DNA of 64,000 bases from Ohtaekwangia sp035628875 (GCA_035628875.1 DASPIZ010000020.1:44848-108847), one strand, 5' to 3'; shown: positions 7,257 to 16,880, counted from the first letter of the stretch. Program-made: numbers and translations. Notes: a model not told the origin generated them from the letters alone.

Positions 7257-9656
7257 TTAGTTTCTTAACGGTTTTCCACCGGTTAAAATGGCCTGAATGC
7301 GTTCAAGTGTTTTCTTTTCACCCGTAAGGGAAACGAAGGCTTCACGCTCAAGATCGAGAAGATATTGTTCGCTCACTTCCTGAGGAGAGGTAAGGTCACC
7401 ACCACACATTACGTTAGCAATCCATCGCGCTATTTTCATATCGTGATCACTGATATAATTTCCCGTCCGCATACCATGTATTCCTGCCATGAAGAGGGCC
7501 ATGCCTGTACGACCCTGGACTTTTATATTTTTCGCTGGTACGGGCATCGTGTATCCGGCTTCAGCTAGTTCTATGGCTGCCGATTTTGCATCAAGAATCT
7601 GACGATCTTTATTTATTGAAATTCTATCCAGGCCTCTCAATATCCCGACCTCTCTTGCTTCTTCGGCGGAAAGTGCAACTTTAGCTGTTGCTATATTCAT
7701 AAATGCATTTTGCAACGCATTTAGTTCAACATCGCCTGGTTGTAGAGAATCACTCACGCGTTTCGCCAATTCTTTAGTACCTCCGCCACCAGGAATTAAC
7801 CCTACGCCTACTTCAACAAGCCCGATATAAGTTTCCGCTGCAGCTTGTGCAACATCCGCATGAAGTGTCATTTCACAACCGCCACCTAATGTTCTGCCGT
7901 GTGGACAAACCACAACGGGAACAGATGAATATCGAATGCGCATAACCGAGTTTTGAAACTGACGCACCATAAAATCGATCTCATCATATTCCTGTTCGAT
8001 GGCAAACATGAAGACCAAGCCAAGATTCGCACCAAGTGAAAAATCTGCACCCTGGTGACCAATCACCAAACCACGAAAATCTTTTTCCGCGATATCAATG
8101 GCCTTGTTCAATCCTTCAATCACCGAAGTTCCCAATGTGTAACTTTTGCTATGCCACCCGAAGTTGACAATGCCATCGCCAAGGTCTATTACTTTTGATT
8201 CAGCATTTTTCCAAACCACCTTGTCGCTTAAATTTTCCAGAATGATAAATGCTTCTTTGCCCGGAATGGATTTGTATGATTTTGTTGGAATGTCGTAATA
8301 CTTCCTTTGCCCGGCTTCAACTTTGTAAAACGTTTTATTGCCTGCTGCAACCATATCATAGACCCACTGGTTTGGCTTGTATCCCGCCGCCTCCATGAGC
8401 GGAAGAGAATTCTCAACACCAACAGCATCCCATGTTTCAAAAGGTCCAAGTTCCCACGCGAAGCCTGCACAAACTGCATCATCGATTTTATAAAGCTCGT
8501 CGGCAATTTCTGGTATACGATTCGAAGCGTATCGAAATAATCCAAAGAAAGAATCGCGGTAAAATTCGCCGGCTTTATCTTTACCAGCCAATAAGATTTT
8601 AAATCGCTCTTTTAAATTTTCAACCGTCTTCGTCGTTTCTAGTGTGCCAAATTTCGTCTTCGCTTTGGGCTTATACTCCAGGGTCTTCAAATCAAGGGTA
8701 AGAATTTCCGTTTCCCCTTTCGCATTTTTTGTTTTTTTATAAAAGCCCTGACCTGTTTTATCACCTAACCATTTATTTTCCTCCAGTTTTAAAACGACCT
8801 CTGGTAATTTGAAATATTCTTTTGACTCGTCGTTTGTTAATCCTTTGTGAAGATTACCCGAGACTTTGATTAAAGTATCTAAACCAACCACATCGGAAGT
8901 TCTGAATGTTGCCGACTTTGGACGACCAATAACCGGACCTGTAAGTTTATCTACTTCATCGATATTCAGATCTAACTTATTCATTGTGTCAACCACTTTC
9001 ATGATCGCGAATACACCAACACGATTGGCAATGAAGGCTGGGGTGTCTTTACATAAGACGGTTGTTTTTCCTAGATACAAGTCACCATAGTGCATTAAAA
9101 ATTTTACAACTTCGGGCTCTGTATTCGACGTAGGAATGATTTCAAGAAGTTTCAGATAACGCGGTGGATTAAAGAAGTGTGTACCACAAAAGTGTTTGTG
9201 AAAATCTTCGCTTCTTCCTTCGGCCATTAAGTGAATGGGTATTCCGGAGGTGTTGGAAGTTATTAAAGTACCCGGCTTGCGAAATTTCTCGACTTGCTCA
9301 TACACTTTCTTTTTTATCTCGAGGTTTTCGACTACCACTTCAATCACCCAGTCAACATTTTTTATTGTTGGCATGTCGTCATCGAAATTTCCAAGCGTAA
9401 TCCGACCGATAAAATTTTTGCTGTAAAGTGGTCCGGGATTGGACTTAACAGAACGATCGAAGGAAGATTTTACAATACGATTCTTAACCGCTATGTGTTC
9501 AAGTGAAAGCCCTCTGGCTTTTTCTTCCTCATTGAGCTCTTTGGGTGAAATGTCGAGTAGTACTACCTGGCACCCTATATTGGCAAAGTGACAAGCAATG
9601 GCGGAGCCCATTACACCTGAGCCTAGCACGGCAACTTTTTGAATGGATCTTTTCAT
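7257..9656 (-). CDS. fadN: 3-hydroxyacyl-CoA dehydrogenase / enoyl-CoA hydratase fusion, FadN type
   Basis: A 799-residue two-activity enzyme. The N-terminal half is a 3-hydroxyacyl-CoA dehydrogenase, with the NAD loop LGSGVMGSAIA at residues 11-21, the substrate segment SNTSGIPI and the HFFNPPRYLKLLEIIP block. The C-terminal part is a crotonase (hydratase) domain with GADFSLGANL and a GGGCEM/GLIPGGGG oxyanion region. This dehydrogenase-first order matches Bacillus FadN and is the reverse of E. coli FadB. It hydrates enoyl-CoA and then oxidises the 3-hydroxyacyl-CoA. It starts 23 bases after marR and precedes fadA. Confidence 0.92.
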   Translation of the reverse strand: MKRSIQKVAVLGSGVMGSAIACHFANIGCQVVLLDISPKELNEEEKARGLSLEHIAVKNRIVKSSFDRSVKSNPGPLYSKNFIGRITLGNFDDDMPTIKNVDWVIEVVVENLEIKKKVYEQVEKFRKPGTLITSNTSGIPIHLMAEGRSEDFHKHFCGTHFFNPPRYLKLLEIIPTSNTEPEVVKFLMHYGDLYLGKTTVLCKDTPAFIANRVGVFAIMKVVDTMNKLDLNIDEVDKLTGPVIGRPKSATFRTSDVVGLDTLIKVSGNLHKGLTNDESKEYFKLPEVVLKLEENKWLGDKTGQGFYKKTKNAKGETEILTLDLKTLEYKPKAKTKFGTLETTKTVENLKERFKILLAGKDKAGEFYRDSFFGLFRYASNRIPEIADELYKIDDAVCAGFAWELGPFETWDAVGVENSLPLMEAAGYKPNQWVYDMVAAGNKTFYKVEAGQRKYYDIPTKSYKSIPGKEAFIILENLSDKVVWKNAESKVIDLGDGIVNFGWHSKSYTLGTSVIEGLNKAIDIAEKDFRGLVIGHQGADFSLGANLGLVFMFAIEQEYDEIDFMVRQFQNSVMRIRYSSVPVVVCPHGRTLGGGCEMTLHADVAQAAAETYIGLVEVGVGLIPGGGGTKELAKRVSDSLQPGDVELNALQNAFMNIATAKVALSAEEAREVGILRGLDRISINKDRQILDAKSAAIELAEAGYTMPVPAKNIKVQGRTGMALFMAGIHGMRTGNYISDHDMKIARWIANVMCGGDLTSPQEVSEQYLLDLEREAFVSLTGEKKTLERIQAILTGGKPLRN

Positions 9657-9679
9657 GTTTTAACAAAAATCAAAACTGG

Positions 9680-10138
9680 CTATTTACCAGTTTCAGGTTC
9701 TTTATCGTACAATGTATTTTGTTCAATTAACTGATTAATGTTTTCGAGTACATCAAAAAACACCTTTAGCTTTTCCATGGAAAGTCGTTCACGTACCCGT
9801 TCATTAAATCGCAAAACAGTTTCCCTGGCTTTTTCTTTTTTCTTTTTTCCTTCGTCGGTTAAAAGAATTCGTACGGATCGCTTATCCGTTTTATCAGCCT
9901 GGCGATAGATAAGCGCTTTCTCTTCCATCGACTTTAAAAGGCGGGTAAGGCTTCGTGCTTCTAAACCCATCAGGGGTGCAATCTTGGTAGCCGGGGTACC
10001 TTCTTCAGAGTTAATGTTAAGCAATACAAAACCCATTGACATGGTAGCATCATATTGCAACGCCTGTTGATTGTACATGCGTGCTATAGCATGCCAGGTG
10101 CTCTTAATGTGATGATCTACTGTTTCTTCTCTGCGCAT
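9680..10138 (-). CDS. MarR family transcriptional regulator
   Basis: A 152-residue winged-helix regulator. The helix-turn-helix lies around residues 52-72 (TPATKIAPLMGLEARSLTRL), the wing follows with the typical DKRSVRILLTDEG (about 95-107), and long flanking helices form the dimer interface. As first gene of the beta-oxidation operon it is likely to repress it and to respond to acyl-CoA or fatty acid, but the ligand is inferred. A palindrome (10143-10158) directly upstream of the ATG overlaps the likely -7 element, which would permit autorepression. MarR control differs from the TetR-type FadR known for the Bacillus operon. Confidence 0.9.
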   Translation of the reverse strand: MRREETVDHHIKSTWHAIARMYNQQALQYDATMSMGFVLLNINSEEGTPATKIAPLMGLEARSLTRLLKSMEEKALIYRQADKTDKRSVRILLTDEGKKKKEKARETVLRFNERVRERLSMEKLKVFFDVLENINQLIEQNTLYDKEPETGK

Positions 10139-10142
10139 AGGT

Positions 10143-10162
10143 TTCGTCGGGAAACGAAGATA
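10143..10162 (-). promoter_or_regulatory. Candidate marR/fad promoter with overlapping palindromic operator
   Basis: On the minus strand the -7-like element TATCTTCG (10155-10162) matches TAnnTTTG in seven of eight positions, with a weak TCTG 20 bases further upstream. The inverted repeat TTCGT-6-ACGAA (10143-10158) starts inside it and ends five bases before the marR ATG. A repressor bound there would block transcription start. The arms are only five bases long, so chance occurrence is possible. Confidence 0.45.
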
Positions 10163-10228
10163 TGAAATTTTTGTTATGCATGCAGAGTATTTTAAGAATT
10201 TTTAATTTTTGAGGCCCCGCTTATGGGA

Positions 10229-12148
10229 CTAAAATTGTGGTTGTTCCTGGCCGCTAAAGTCACCGCGCAAGGATCGGAAACGCTTCCTGGCTTCAGCTGC
10301 AAACACACTTCCTGGAAAGGTTGTTAAAAAATTACGATAGGTTTCCATCGCCTTTTCCTTGTCGTTTAGATGTCGCTCATAAATTTCAGCCTGGAGAAAC
10401 AATGCATCATCCGCCAGAATATCCTGTGCATATTCCGTTTGAATTTTCTGTAGCAATAACAGACTCTCCTCAAATGTGCCCTGCTCGAGACGTATATTCG
10501 CTTCAAGCCAATAAACATCATCCAAAATGGTTTGATTTGTTATGGCAAAAGTTGTGTCCCTGTTATTTAATTTTTTTGAGATTTCTCCCTTTTTCAAAGC
10601 GGTGATCCGGGTCAAGGCTTGTTCGGTTTTATGCTGAAACAACAACATTTCAATTGCAGCATACTCTTTCAGGGCTTCGCCCGCAGAATCAAACGCAATA
10701 TTTTCTTTGATGCGCATGCTTAAATCAAGTGCATCGTTTGCTATTTCGCGTGTGGTAGCTTCTTTTAAAATATCCAGGTGTTCTTGCGCCAGACGAAAAT
10801 CACCTTTGTAGTAAGATAGTTTGGCGTTTTTTAACTTTGCTTCATAACCCAGCGGATTTTCCTTTTGAATTTTTTCCACCTGTGAGTACAGTAATGTTGA
10901 TTCCCATGTCTCGCCTTTCAGGAGATAGATATCACCCAAATCCAGTTTTGCTTTTGATTTCAGGTATTGTGTTGCCCTTGGGTTTTCAATAAGTGATGCC
11001 AAAATGTTAACAGCAGAATCCGGTTGATCGAGATAAGTTGCAAACAATAACGCCTGACTACGCGATGCCTCCAAAGCATTTATGTTATTTGGAAATTGTT
11101 GAATAAATCTTGTGTATTCTTCGATCAGCGATTGCACTGTGTCGCGGTTAACCGGATAGCTGCTTTTTACCTGGGCTTCACGCGTGCGCAGTAATCCGAG
11201 TCCGGCCATAAACCGGTTTTGCGAATCAGGAAATGTACGGATCACATAGCGGTAAATTTTTGCTGCGTTTGCATAATCTTCATTGTCGAGTGCAACACGG
11301 GCAACCTCCATGCACTTTTCTCCTTCCTGATTATAACGCTTGTCGTAAGCTCTTGCCTGGATAAAAGATGCATAAAAGTTTTTTTGCTGCAGTGTAACCC
11401 AGATCAAGAGATCAGAATAAACTTCTACGTCTGGTGACTCTTGTACTTTTTCATACAACAATTTTTCAAGACTCTCCAGCTCATCTGGCTTTGTAAGGAG
11501 TGCTTGCATTACATTTTTTACATACTGTATGTTTGCTGAATTCTGCGTGACATAAGTCAAATATTCCTGCACCATTTTTTGCTGGTTACCCTGAATGCGA
11601 TATAGCATGGCAAGGTCGAGACAAAATAGAAATGGATTATTCAGTGCATTGCGACTTTCATTCAACGCGAGTACACCATACTCAGAAAGCGAACGCGATG
11701 AAAAATATTCAGCCATCATCTTGATGCGATGTACACTGGTTTTGTTTTGGTCAATCTGTTCTTTGAAATATTTATCTGCGCGGTTTAGATCTCCGCTTTT
11801 TATAAAAACAAATCCATAGTCGAGACGATACAGGATGTTATCCGGTTCGCGTTTTTGATTTTTTTTAATGTAACTGTGAGCCTCCTCATAATTCCCCAGG
11901 TCAAGCATGACGTTAAGGTAAGCATTATAAATGAGTCTGTTATTTTTTTCATTTTTTGAAAGATCACGAAATATTCCTATCGCCTTTGCCTTTTCGCCTT
12001 TAAGAACATATTCATTTGCCAATTGAATTTCAGATTCGTTTTGAGCAAAAGAAAAAGTGTGGAAAAACATGATCAGAAAAGTTGTCCATACTTTAAGGGC
12101 ATTATAGGTATTATTATATATATATATATTATAGTTATAGTTAGTCAT
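10229..12148 (-). CDS. Exported TPR-repeat protein
   Basis: A 639-residue protein built mainly of helical tetratricopeptide units, for example AKAIGIFRDLSKNEKNNRLI, NYEEAHSYIKKNQKREPDNI and, near the end, DKEKAMETYRNFLTTFPGSV, so it is a protein-binding scaffold. An unusual start, MTNYNYNIYIYNNTYN, comes before a signal-like stretch ending FSFAQ near residue 36; no other start codon lies upstream of the signal. The late repeats with TFPGS/AAEARKRF resemble YbgF/BamD-type units. It is the last gene of the minus-strand cluster containing mnmG and is separated from the lipoprotein gene by an AT-rich gap of 257 bases. Probably periplasmic; partner unknown. Confidence 0.8.
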   Translation of the reverse strand: MTNYNYNIYIYNNTYNALKVWTTFLIMFFHTFSFAQNESEIQLANEYVLKGEKAKAIGIFRDLSKNEKNNRLIYNAYLNVMLDLGNYEEAHSYIKKNQKREPDNILYRLDYGFVFIKSGDLNRADKYFKEQIDQNKTSVHRIKMMAEYFSSRSLSEYGVLALNESRNALNNPFLFCLDLAMLYRIQGNQQKMVQEYLTYVTQNSANIQYVKNVMQALLTKPDELESLEKLLYEKVQESPDVEVYSDLLIWVTLQQKNFYASFIQARAYDKRYNQEGEKCMEVARVALDNEDYANAAKIYRYVIRTFPDSQNRFMAGLGLLRTREAQVKSSYPVNRDTVQSLIEEYTRFIQQFPNNINALEASRSQALLFATYLDQPDSAVNILASLIENPRATQYLKSKAKLDLGDIYLLKGETWESTLLYSQVEKIQKENPLGYEAKLKNAKLSYYKGDFRLAQEHLDILKEATTREIANDALDLSMRIKENIAFDSAGEALKEYAAIEMLLFQHKTEQALTRITALKKGEISKKLNNRDTTFAITNQTILDDVYWLEANIRLEQGTFEESLLLLQKIQTEYAQDILADDALFLQAEIYERHLNDKEKAMETYRNFLTTFPGSVFAAEARKRFRSLRGDFSGQEQPQF

Positions 12149-12405
12149 GTGGATTTGTGCATTACTTTATGTCCGGATGTTGTGTAGATGGTATGTGGAT
12201 TAAAAGTTATAGATAAGATTCTTAAAGACAAAGCGTTATCAGGTTGTCAACAATGTTTTTCCGAGTGGATAGCTTTCTTGTTGATAAGCATGAATGTTAA
12301 TGACTGTTGGTTACTTGGAATCCATTAACAATTAAAATGCGAATCTTTAAATTATTAAAAAGAGATGCCTGGAAAATTCTGTTTCTCATGGTTATGCACA
12401 TGTTG
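12149..12405. other. AT-rich intergenic region with DnaA-box-like sites
   Basis: A 257-base gap upstream of the TPR gene. It holds TAATCCACA on the minus strand (12194-12202, one mismatch to the DnaA box) and TTATGCACA (12392-12400, matching TTATNCACA). Weaker forms lie at 12148-12156 and, inside the next gene's end, TTATCAACA at 12414-12422. An alternating AT run (12117-12130) adjoins it within the TPR gene start. It should also hold the TPR gene promoter, which I cannot place. Confidence 0.35.
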
Positions 12406-14073
12406 TTAGAATGTTATCAACAAGGGACCAACCTCCCAGTTTGCCTTTAGTGTGATGATAGTAATCCCTTTTTCATTTTTATAATATGTTATTTTTTCGG
12501 GCTCAGTCCGGGTAAAGAAGTTTCCGGGTGACCATTCGGAATCTTTGTTCGAGTCGGTGATGACACGAATTTGATAGTCGCCGGGCGGTAGATTTTCAAA
12601 GCTCACCATTTTAGTGTTTGTGGTATCTTTTTGTATGATGGAAAAGTTTTTGTCCAATACCTCGGTTATCCAGTGACTTTCGGTGGTGTTGAGTTCTACG
12701 TGAAGGATGCCGGTGTCTTCCTGTCTTATAGGAGAAAGAGATTGTTGTATCATCGCAGAAGAATCCATTTCTACACTAATGAAAGATGATTTTCCGAAAT
12801 AGAGGGTTAGGTTTTGTTTTTCTGGTTTGGAACGGCCGTTTATATCTTCTTCGGGTGTAGCGGAAGGGATAAATAAATTTTTTTCGAATAATTTTTTTAT
12901 TGATACGGATTTGTTGTGTGGTTGCCAGGTGAGGTCTTCTGGAGAAAAGTTTATTCTGGTTAGGGAATCGACTTGCAGATATATGCTATCGAAATCAACC
13001 GTGGCGATAGGCTTATTGTAAAATAATTTTCCGGTAAGGAGACCCGTGTTTTGAAAGATTTTAAAGTTTTCGTGGCGCAATTCAAACGGTTCAGGTGAAT
13101 TTTGTCGTTGGTTGAATTTTATGTAGAAGGTAGTATCGATCTTGTTTTCGATACTGTCGGTAGCAGTAAATTGGATTTGTGTGCTATCATTTTTTTGGAG
13201 TGTGTTATAGATGCGGATGTTTGCGTTGTCTTCTCCGAAGATGGAACGCACAGAGTCACCTGGTACTTCTATTCTGTAATTATACAAGCCTTTCGTGGTT
13301 TTTAGATTAACATAAGTATTGTAGGGTCTGGCACTTGTTAGTTTTAGGTCGCGGGTATCGAGCTTTATTAATGGAATGTCCGAAGTGGTGGTATCAGTTG
13401 ATAATGCGTATGGTTCTGCTAAGAAGCCGTACTTTTCATTTCTACTATCTACAGTTAGATTTCGATTTTTATCTTCAAAAGCATAGACGACGTATTGACC
13501 TGGTTTTAAGTTGTCAATTATGAAAAGGCCTTCATCATCAACTTTTGTTATGTAAGTAGGTTTATGTTTAAAAATATTAAAAGTATCCGATTGATATAGC
13601 GCAACGGTAACGTCTTTGAGTGGTTTGTTATTACTGAGCTGGATAGTTGATCCAGCTACAGATAGGGAGTCGATATATGATCCTGTACTAAACGCAAGTT
13701 TTAAATTCCTAGCTGGATTTTTTTCGGTTATATCTTGTACAGCTTCTCTAAAGTTTAGAGAATAGGTTGTACTATCTTCGAGTTCATTTTCCAATGTGAT
13801 ATATACCGCTTTTTTCTTGACACTGATTTCATATTTCTTTTGAATATCCGGAGTTACGATGATTTGTTCCTTTGGATTGTTTAAAATGATGTACTCATCG
13901 AATTCGAGTTCAATCGACTTCCCTGTAAAGTTTATGGTTTCATGTTTTGGAGATGAACCAATCATTACGGGAGGTATGGTATCCTGGGGTCCACCGGTTG
14001 GGGATGTTTGTCGTGCGCAGGCCAGCGCAAATAATGGGACAATGATCCAGTGGAGATATTTATTAAGATTCAT
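12406..14073 (-). CDS. Ig-like domain lipoprotein (SbsA/Big_5 type)
   Basis: A 555-residue lipoprotein. The signal peptide ends in a lipobox, LFALAC, with Cys19 as lipidation site. The mature start SPTGGPQDTIPP followed by SPKHETINFTGKSIELEFDE (about 40-60) is the hallmark of Bacteroidota proteins with an N-terminal SbsA-like Ig domain. The segment from about 140 to 220 (TIQLSNNKPLKDVTVALYQ, GQYVVYAFEDKNRNLTVDS) resembles a carboxypeptidase-regulatory-like beta-sandwich. It is a cell-envelope protein of unknown role. Its ATG overlaps the end of the methyltransferase gene by 11 bases, so it belongs to the mnmG operon. Confidence 0.85.
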   Translation of the reverse strand: MNLNKYLHWIIVPLFALACARQTSPTGGPQDTIPPVMIGSSPKHETINFTGKSIELEFDEYIILNNPKEQIIVTPDIQKKYEISVKKKAVYITLENELEDSTTYSLNFREAVQDITEKNPARNLKLAFSTGSYIDSLSVAGSTIQLSNNKPLKDVTVALYQSDTFNIFKHKPTYITKVDDEGLFIIDNLKPGQYVVYAFEDKNRNLTVDSRNEKYGFLAEPYALSTDTTTSDIPLIKLDTRDLKLTSARPYNTYVNLKTTKGLYNYRIEVPGDSVRSIFGEDNANIRIYNTLQKNDSTQIQFTATDSIENKIDTTFYIKFNQRQNSPEPFELRHENFKIFQNTGLLTGKLFYNKPIATVDFDSIYLQVDSLTRINFSPEDLTWQPHNKSVSIKKLFEKNLFIPSATPEEDINGRSKPEKQNLTLYFGKSSFISVEMDSSAMIQQSLSPIRQEDTGILHVELNTTESHWITEVLDKNFSIIQKDTTNTKMVSFENLPPGDYQIRVITDSNKDSEWSPGNFFTRTEPEKITYYKNEKGITIITLKANWEVGPLLITF

Positions 14074-14950
14074 GTTTTAAGACGTATATTAAACTTGAGT
14101 ATTCCCCTGTTGTTCGTGCTTTTAAGTTGGAGTAGAACCCAAGGCAAACGGACTTTATCATCGTAAACAAATTCGGGGATTTACTTTGCCTGTACTGTTC
14201 ACTCATGAGGCTGATATAAAATGCATCGAGTTTCATCGGTATTTTTTTTACAAGCTTCATGTTGTGTTTCTCAAAGAGTGCTTTAATATTTTCTGTATTG
14301 AAATGCCATAAGTGTCGGGGCGTGTCATATCCTGCCCAGTACTGCTGAAAGTAATTTGCATCCCAACTTTTATGATTTGGTACAGCAATAAACATGGTGC
14401 CATTTTTTTTTAAAAGAGTAACGAGCCGCGAAATTGTTTCATCCAAGTCATGAACATGTTCCAGAACATGCCAGAGTGTGATTGTGGAAACCTGGAGATC
14501 GATTTCATTCAGGGCGGCAAATATCTTTTGCTCGGCCTTTTGCTCGGCGATTGCCCGGGCCTGTATTGAAGGTTCCACCCCTGTAACTTGCCAACCAGTT
14601 GATTTACAATAATTTACAAACTCGCCTGTTCCACAACCATAGTCCAAGAGTGTTTTTTCTTGCTGATATGTGGCTATTAGTCTTTCTTTTTTCTTCAGTG
14701 TAAAGTTTCTCGCCTTTAGGTATATCCATCCGATGAGATTCTGTGCACTGTCGTTGTGGGAGATGTACTTGTCACTCTGATAATACTTCCCAATTGCTTC
14801 TTTGGCCGGAGCAGGTGAAGTGATAAGCAGTTGGCAATTCTGACAACCTTTGATAGTAAAGGTTTCCTGTGAAACGGTAAAATCCTGTGCGCTGATTGCC
14901 AGGTTGAAACGCTCGTCACCACAAATCGGACACTTTTTTATATCTGTCAT
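14063..14950 (-). CDS. Class I SAM-dependent methyltransferase with N-terminal zinc ribbon
   Basis: A 295-residue methyltransferase. Four cysteines (7, 10, 36, 39; CPIC and CQNC) form a putative zinc ribbon, and the SAM-binding motif I is LLDYGCGTGE at 101-110, followed by GVEPS and the motif IV region TLWHVLEHVHD. The layout, ribbon then UbiG/type-11 fold, is typical of methyltransferases found in sugar or surface-glycan clusters, so a carbohydrate or small-molecule acceptor is more likely than RNA. Its ATG overlaps the stop of mnmG by four bases. The acceptor is unknown. Confidence 0.85.
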   Translation of the reverse strand: MTDIKKCPICGDERFNLAISAQDFTVSQETFTIKGCQNCQLLITSPAPAKEAIGKYYQSDKYISHNDSAQNLIGWIYLKARNFTLKKKERLIATYQQEKTLLDYGCGTGEFVNYCKSTGWQVTGVEPSIQARAIAEQKAEQKIFAALNEIDLQVSTITLWHVLEHVHDLDETISRLVTLLKKNGTMFIAVPNHKSWDANYFQQYWAGYDTPRHLWHFNTENIKALFEKHNMKLVKKIPMKLDAFYISLMSEQYRQSKSPNLFTMIKSVCLGFYSNLKARTTGEYSSLIYVLKHES

Positions 14951-16809
14951 TTGCCCATATAAATCGTTAGAACAGAAACATCAGCCGGGGAGACTCCGCT
15001 TATCCGTGTCGCCTGACCGAGGGTCTCGGGTCTGGTTTTTTTCAATTTTTCTCTTGCCTCGTGGGAGAGCGCTTTCACGCGATCATAATCAAAGTCTGGT
15101 TTAATAATATAAGTATCAAGCGATCCGATCTTCTCTGCCAGCTTCTGTTCTCTTTCTATGTAACTCTCATATTTTAAATGAATCTCGGCTTGCTCCTGCT
15201 CTTCTGCGGAGTATGTAGATATTGTCGTGTTTATGGACGGATGAAGTTTCTTCATTTCGGTTATTCCGATCTCAGGACGTTTCATCAAATTTATTACGTT
15301 AGTTTTTTCCCGTATCGGAGATGTGCTCAATAACTCCAGCTCGTGGTTTAAATCTTCCGGGCCAAGTTTCATTTTTTTCAACGCTTGCAGAAGGTTTTCG
15401 ACGTTTTGTTTCTTTTTATTTACAGCGTCCAGACGGTGTTCGTCTGCAAGGCCAAGTTTGTAACCGATTTCTGTAAGTCTCAGATCAGCATTGTCTTGTC
15501 TTAGGAGAATTCTGTATTCAGCCCGGGAGGTAAACATCCTGTATGGCTCGGTGGTGCCTTTGTTTACGAGGTCGTCTATTAGTACACCGATATAGGCTTC
15601 GGATCGTTTTAGTATCAATGGTTCGTAGTCACAGGCTTTATGATGGGCATTTATGCCTGCCATTAATCCTTGGCATGCGGCTTCTTCGTAACCTGTGGTG
15701 CCGTTGATCTGTCCTGCGAAGAAAAGGTTTTCAATTTGGTGCGTTTCTAGGCTAAGTTTTAGCTGTGTTGGCGGGAAGAAATCGTACTCAATGGCATAAC
15801 CGGGCCTGAACATTTTGGCCTTTTCAAATCCTGGTATTTTAGTAAGGGCAGCGTATTGAACATCTTCGGGTAGTGATGTTGAAAAGCCATTGACATAGAT
15901 TTCAACTGTGTTCCATCCTTCTGGTTCTACAAAGATCTGGTGCCGGTCACGTTCAGCAAACCGGTTTATTTTATCTTCGATTGAGGGGCAGTATCTTGGC
16001 CCGAGTCCTTTTATTCTTCCCTGGAACATCGGTGATTTTTCGAAACCCTTTTTTAGTTCGCTATGAACTTCTTCATTGGTATAAGTTATCCAGCAGCTTG
16101 CCTGTGTTGATAGGGGCTTTGTATTGCTAAATGAAAACTTCCCAGGATTTTCATCTCCTGGCTGTTCCTCCATCAAGCTATAATTCAATGATCTACCGTC
16201 TATTCTCGGAGGGGTTCCTGTTTTCATTCGACCTGATTCGAAGCCCAAGGCTATTAGCTGTTCTGTCAGGCCTGTGGCCGATCTTTCTGCAGCTCTTCCC
16301 CCACCAAAGCTTTTTTCACCGATGTGAATCTTGCCATTTAGGAAGGTACCATTCGTTAACACGACTGACTTTCCTTTGATTTCGATTCCTAAAGCTGTCT
16401 TTACGCCGTAGGCCCTATTGTCTTTAATCAATAGCTCGCTTACCATTTCTTGCCAGAAGTCAATATTTTTGGTGCGTTCTAAAGCCAGACGCCATTCTTC
16501 ACTAAAGCGCATTCGGTCATTCTGTGTGCGAGGGCTCCACATCGCTGGCCCTTTTGATCTATTTAGCATCCGAAACTGAATCATCGATTTATCGGAGATT
16601 ATCCCTGATAAACCGCCTAATGCATCAATTTCCCGAACGATTTGTCCTTTCGCCACGCCGCCCATAGCGGGGTTGCACGACATTTGGGCGATCGTGTTCA
16701 TGTTCATTGTAACCAGCAGTACACTGGATCCCATTGTTGCTGCTGCGTGAGCTGCTTCACAACCTGCGTGCCCAGCGCCCACCACGATAACATCATAATT
16801 TTTAAACAT
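14947..16809 (-). CDS. mnmG: tRNA uridine-5-carboxymethylaminomethyl modification enzyme MnmG (GidA)
   Basis: A 620-residue FAD protein. Together with the GTPase MnmE it installs the carboxymethylaminomethyl group on wobble uridine 34 of several tRNAs, using methylene-tetrahydrofolate. Seen: the dinucleotide loop VVGAGHAGCEAA at 9-20, conserved CNPAMGG near 45, the FAD-binding GTFLNGKIHIG, the motif MKTGTPPRIDGRS and the C-terminal helical domain ending in the GATRISGVSP-like stretch QATRISGVSPADVSVL. Length is normal. mnmE is not in this window. In many bacteria mnmG lies beside the replication origin, which fits the DnaA box and parS-like sites just upstream. Confidence 0.97.
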   Translation of the reverse strand: MFKNYDVIVVGAGHAGCEAAHAAATMGSSVLLVTMNMNTIAQMSCNPAMGGVAKGQIVREIDALGGLSGIISDKSMIQFRMLNRSKGPAMWSPRTQNDRMRFSEEWRLALERTKNIDFWQEMVSELLIKDNRAYGVKTALGIEIKGKSVVLTNGTFLNGKIHIGEKSFGGGRAAERSATGLTEQLIALGFESGRMKTGTPPRIDGRSLNYSLMEEQPGDENPGKFSFSNTKPLSTQASCWITYTNEEVHSELKKGFEKSPMFQGRIKGLGPRYCPSIEDKINRFAERDRHQIFVEPEGWNTVEIYVNGFSTSLPEDVQYAALTKIPGFEKAKMFRPGYAIEYDFFPPTQLKLSLETHQIENLFFAGQINGTTGYEEAACQGLMAGINAHHKACDYEPLILKRSEAYIGVLIDDLVNKGTTEPYRMFTSRAEYRILLRQDNADLRLTEIGYKLGLADEHRLDAVNKKKQNVENLLQALKKMKLGPEDLNHELELLSTSPIREKTNVINLMKRPEIGITEMKKLHPSINTTISTYSAEEQEQAEIHLKYESYIEREQKLAEKIGSLDTYIIKPDFDYDRVKALSHEAREKLKKTRPETLGQATRISGVSPADVSVLTIYMGK

Positions 16810-16871
16810 ATGGTCTGAAAGCTATAATCTTTTAAAAAGTTTCCGATTTTCGAGAAAGTTGCGCACAATTT

Positions 16872-16880
16872 TTATCCACA
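16872..16880 (+). promoter_or_regulatory. DnaA box
   Basis: An exact TTATCCACA in the mnmG-ybeY gap. This is one of two exact matches that I found in the window; the other is on the minus strand at 1367-1375. It lies ten bases from the first parS-like site. Confidence 0.55.
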
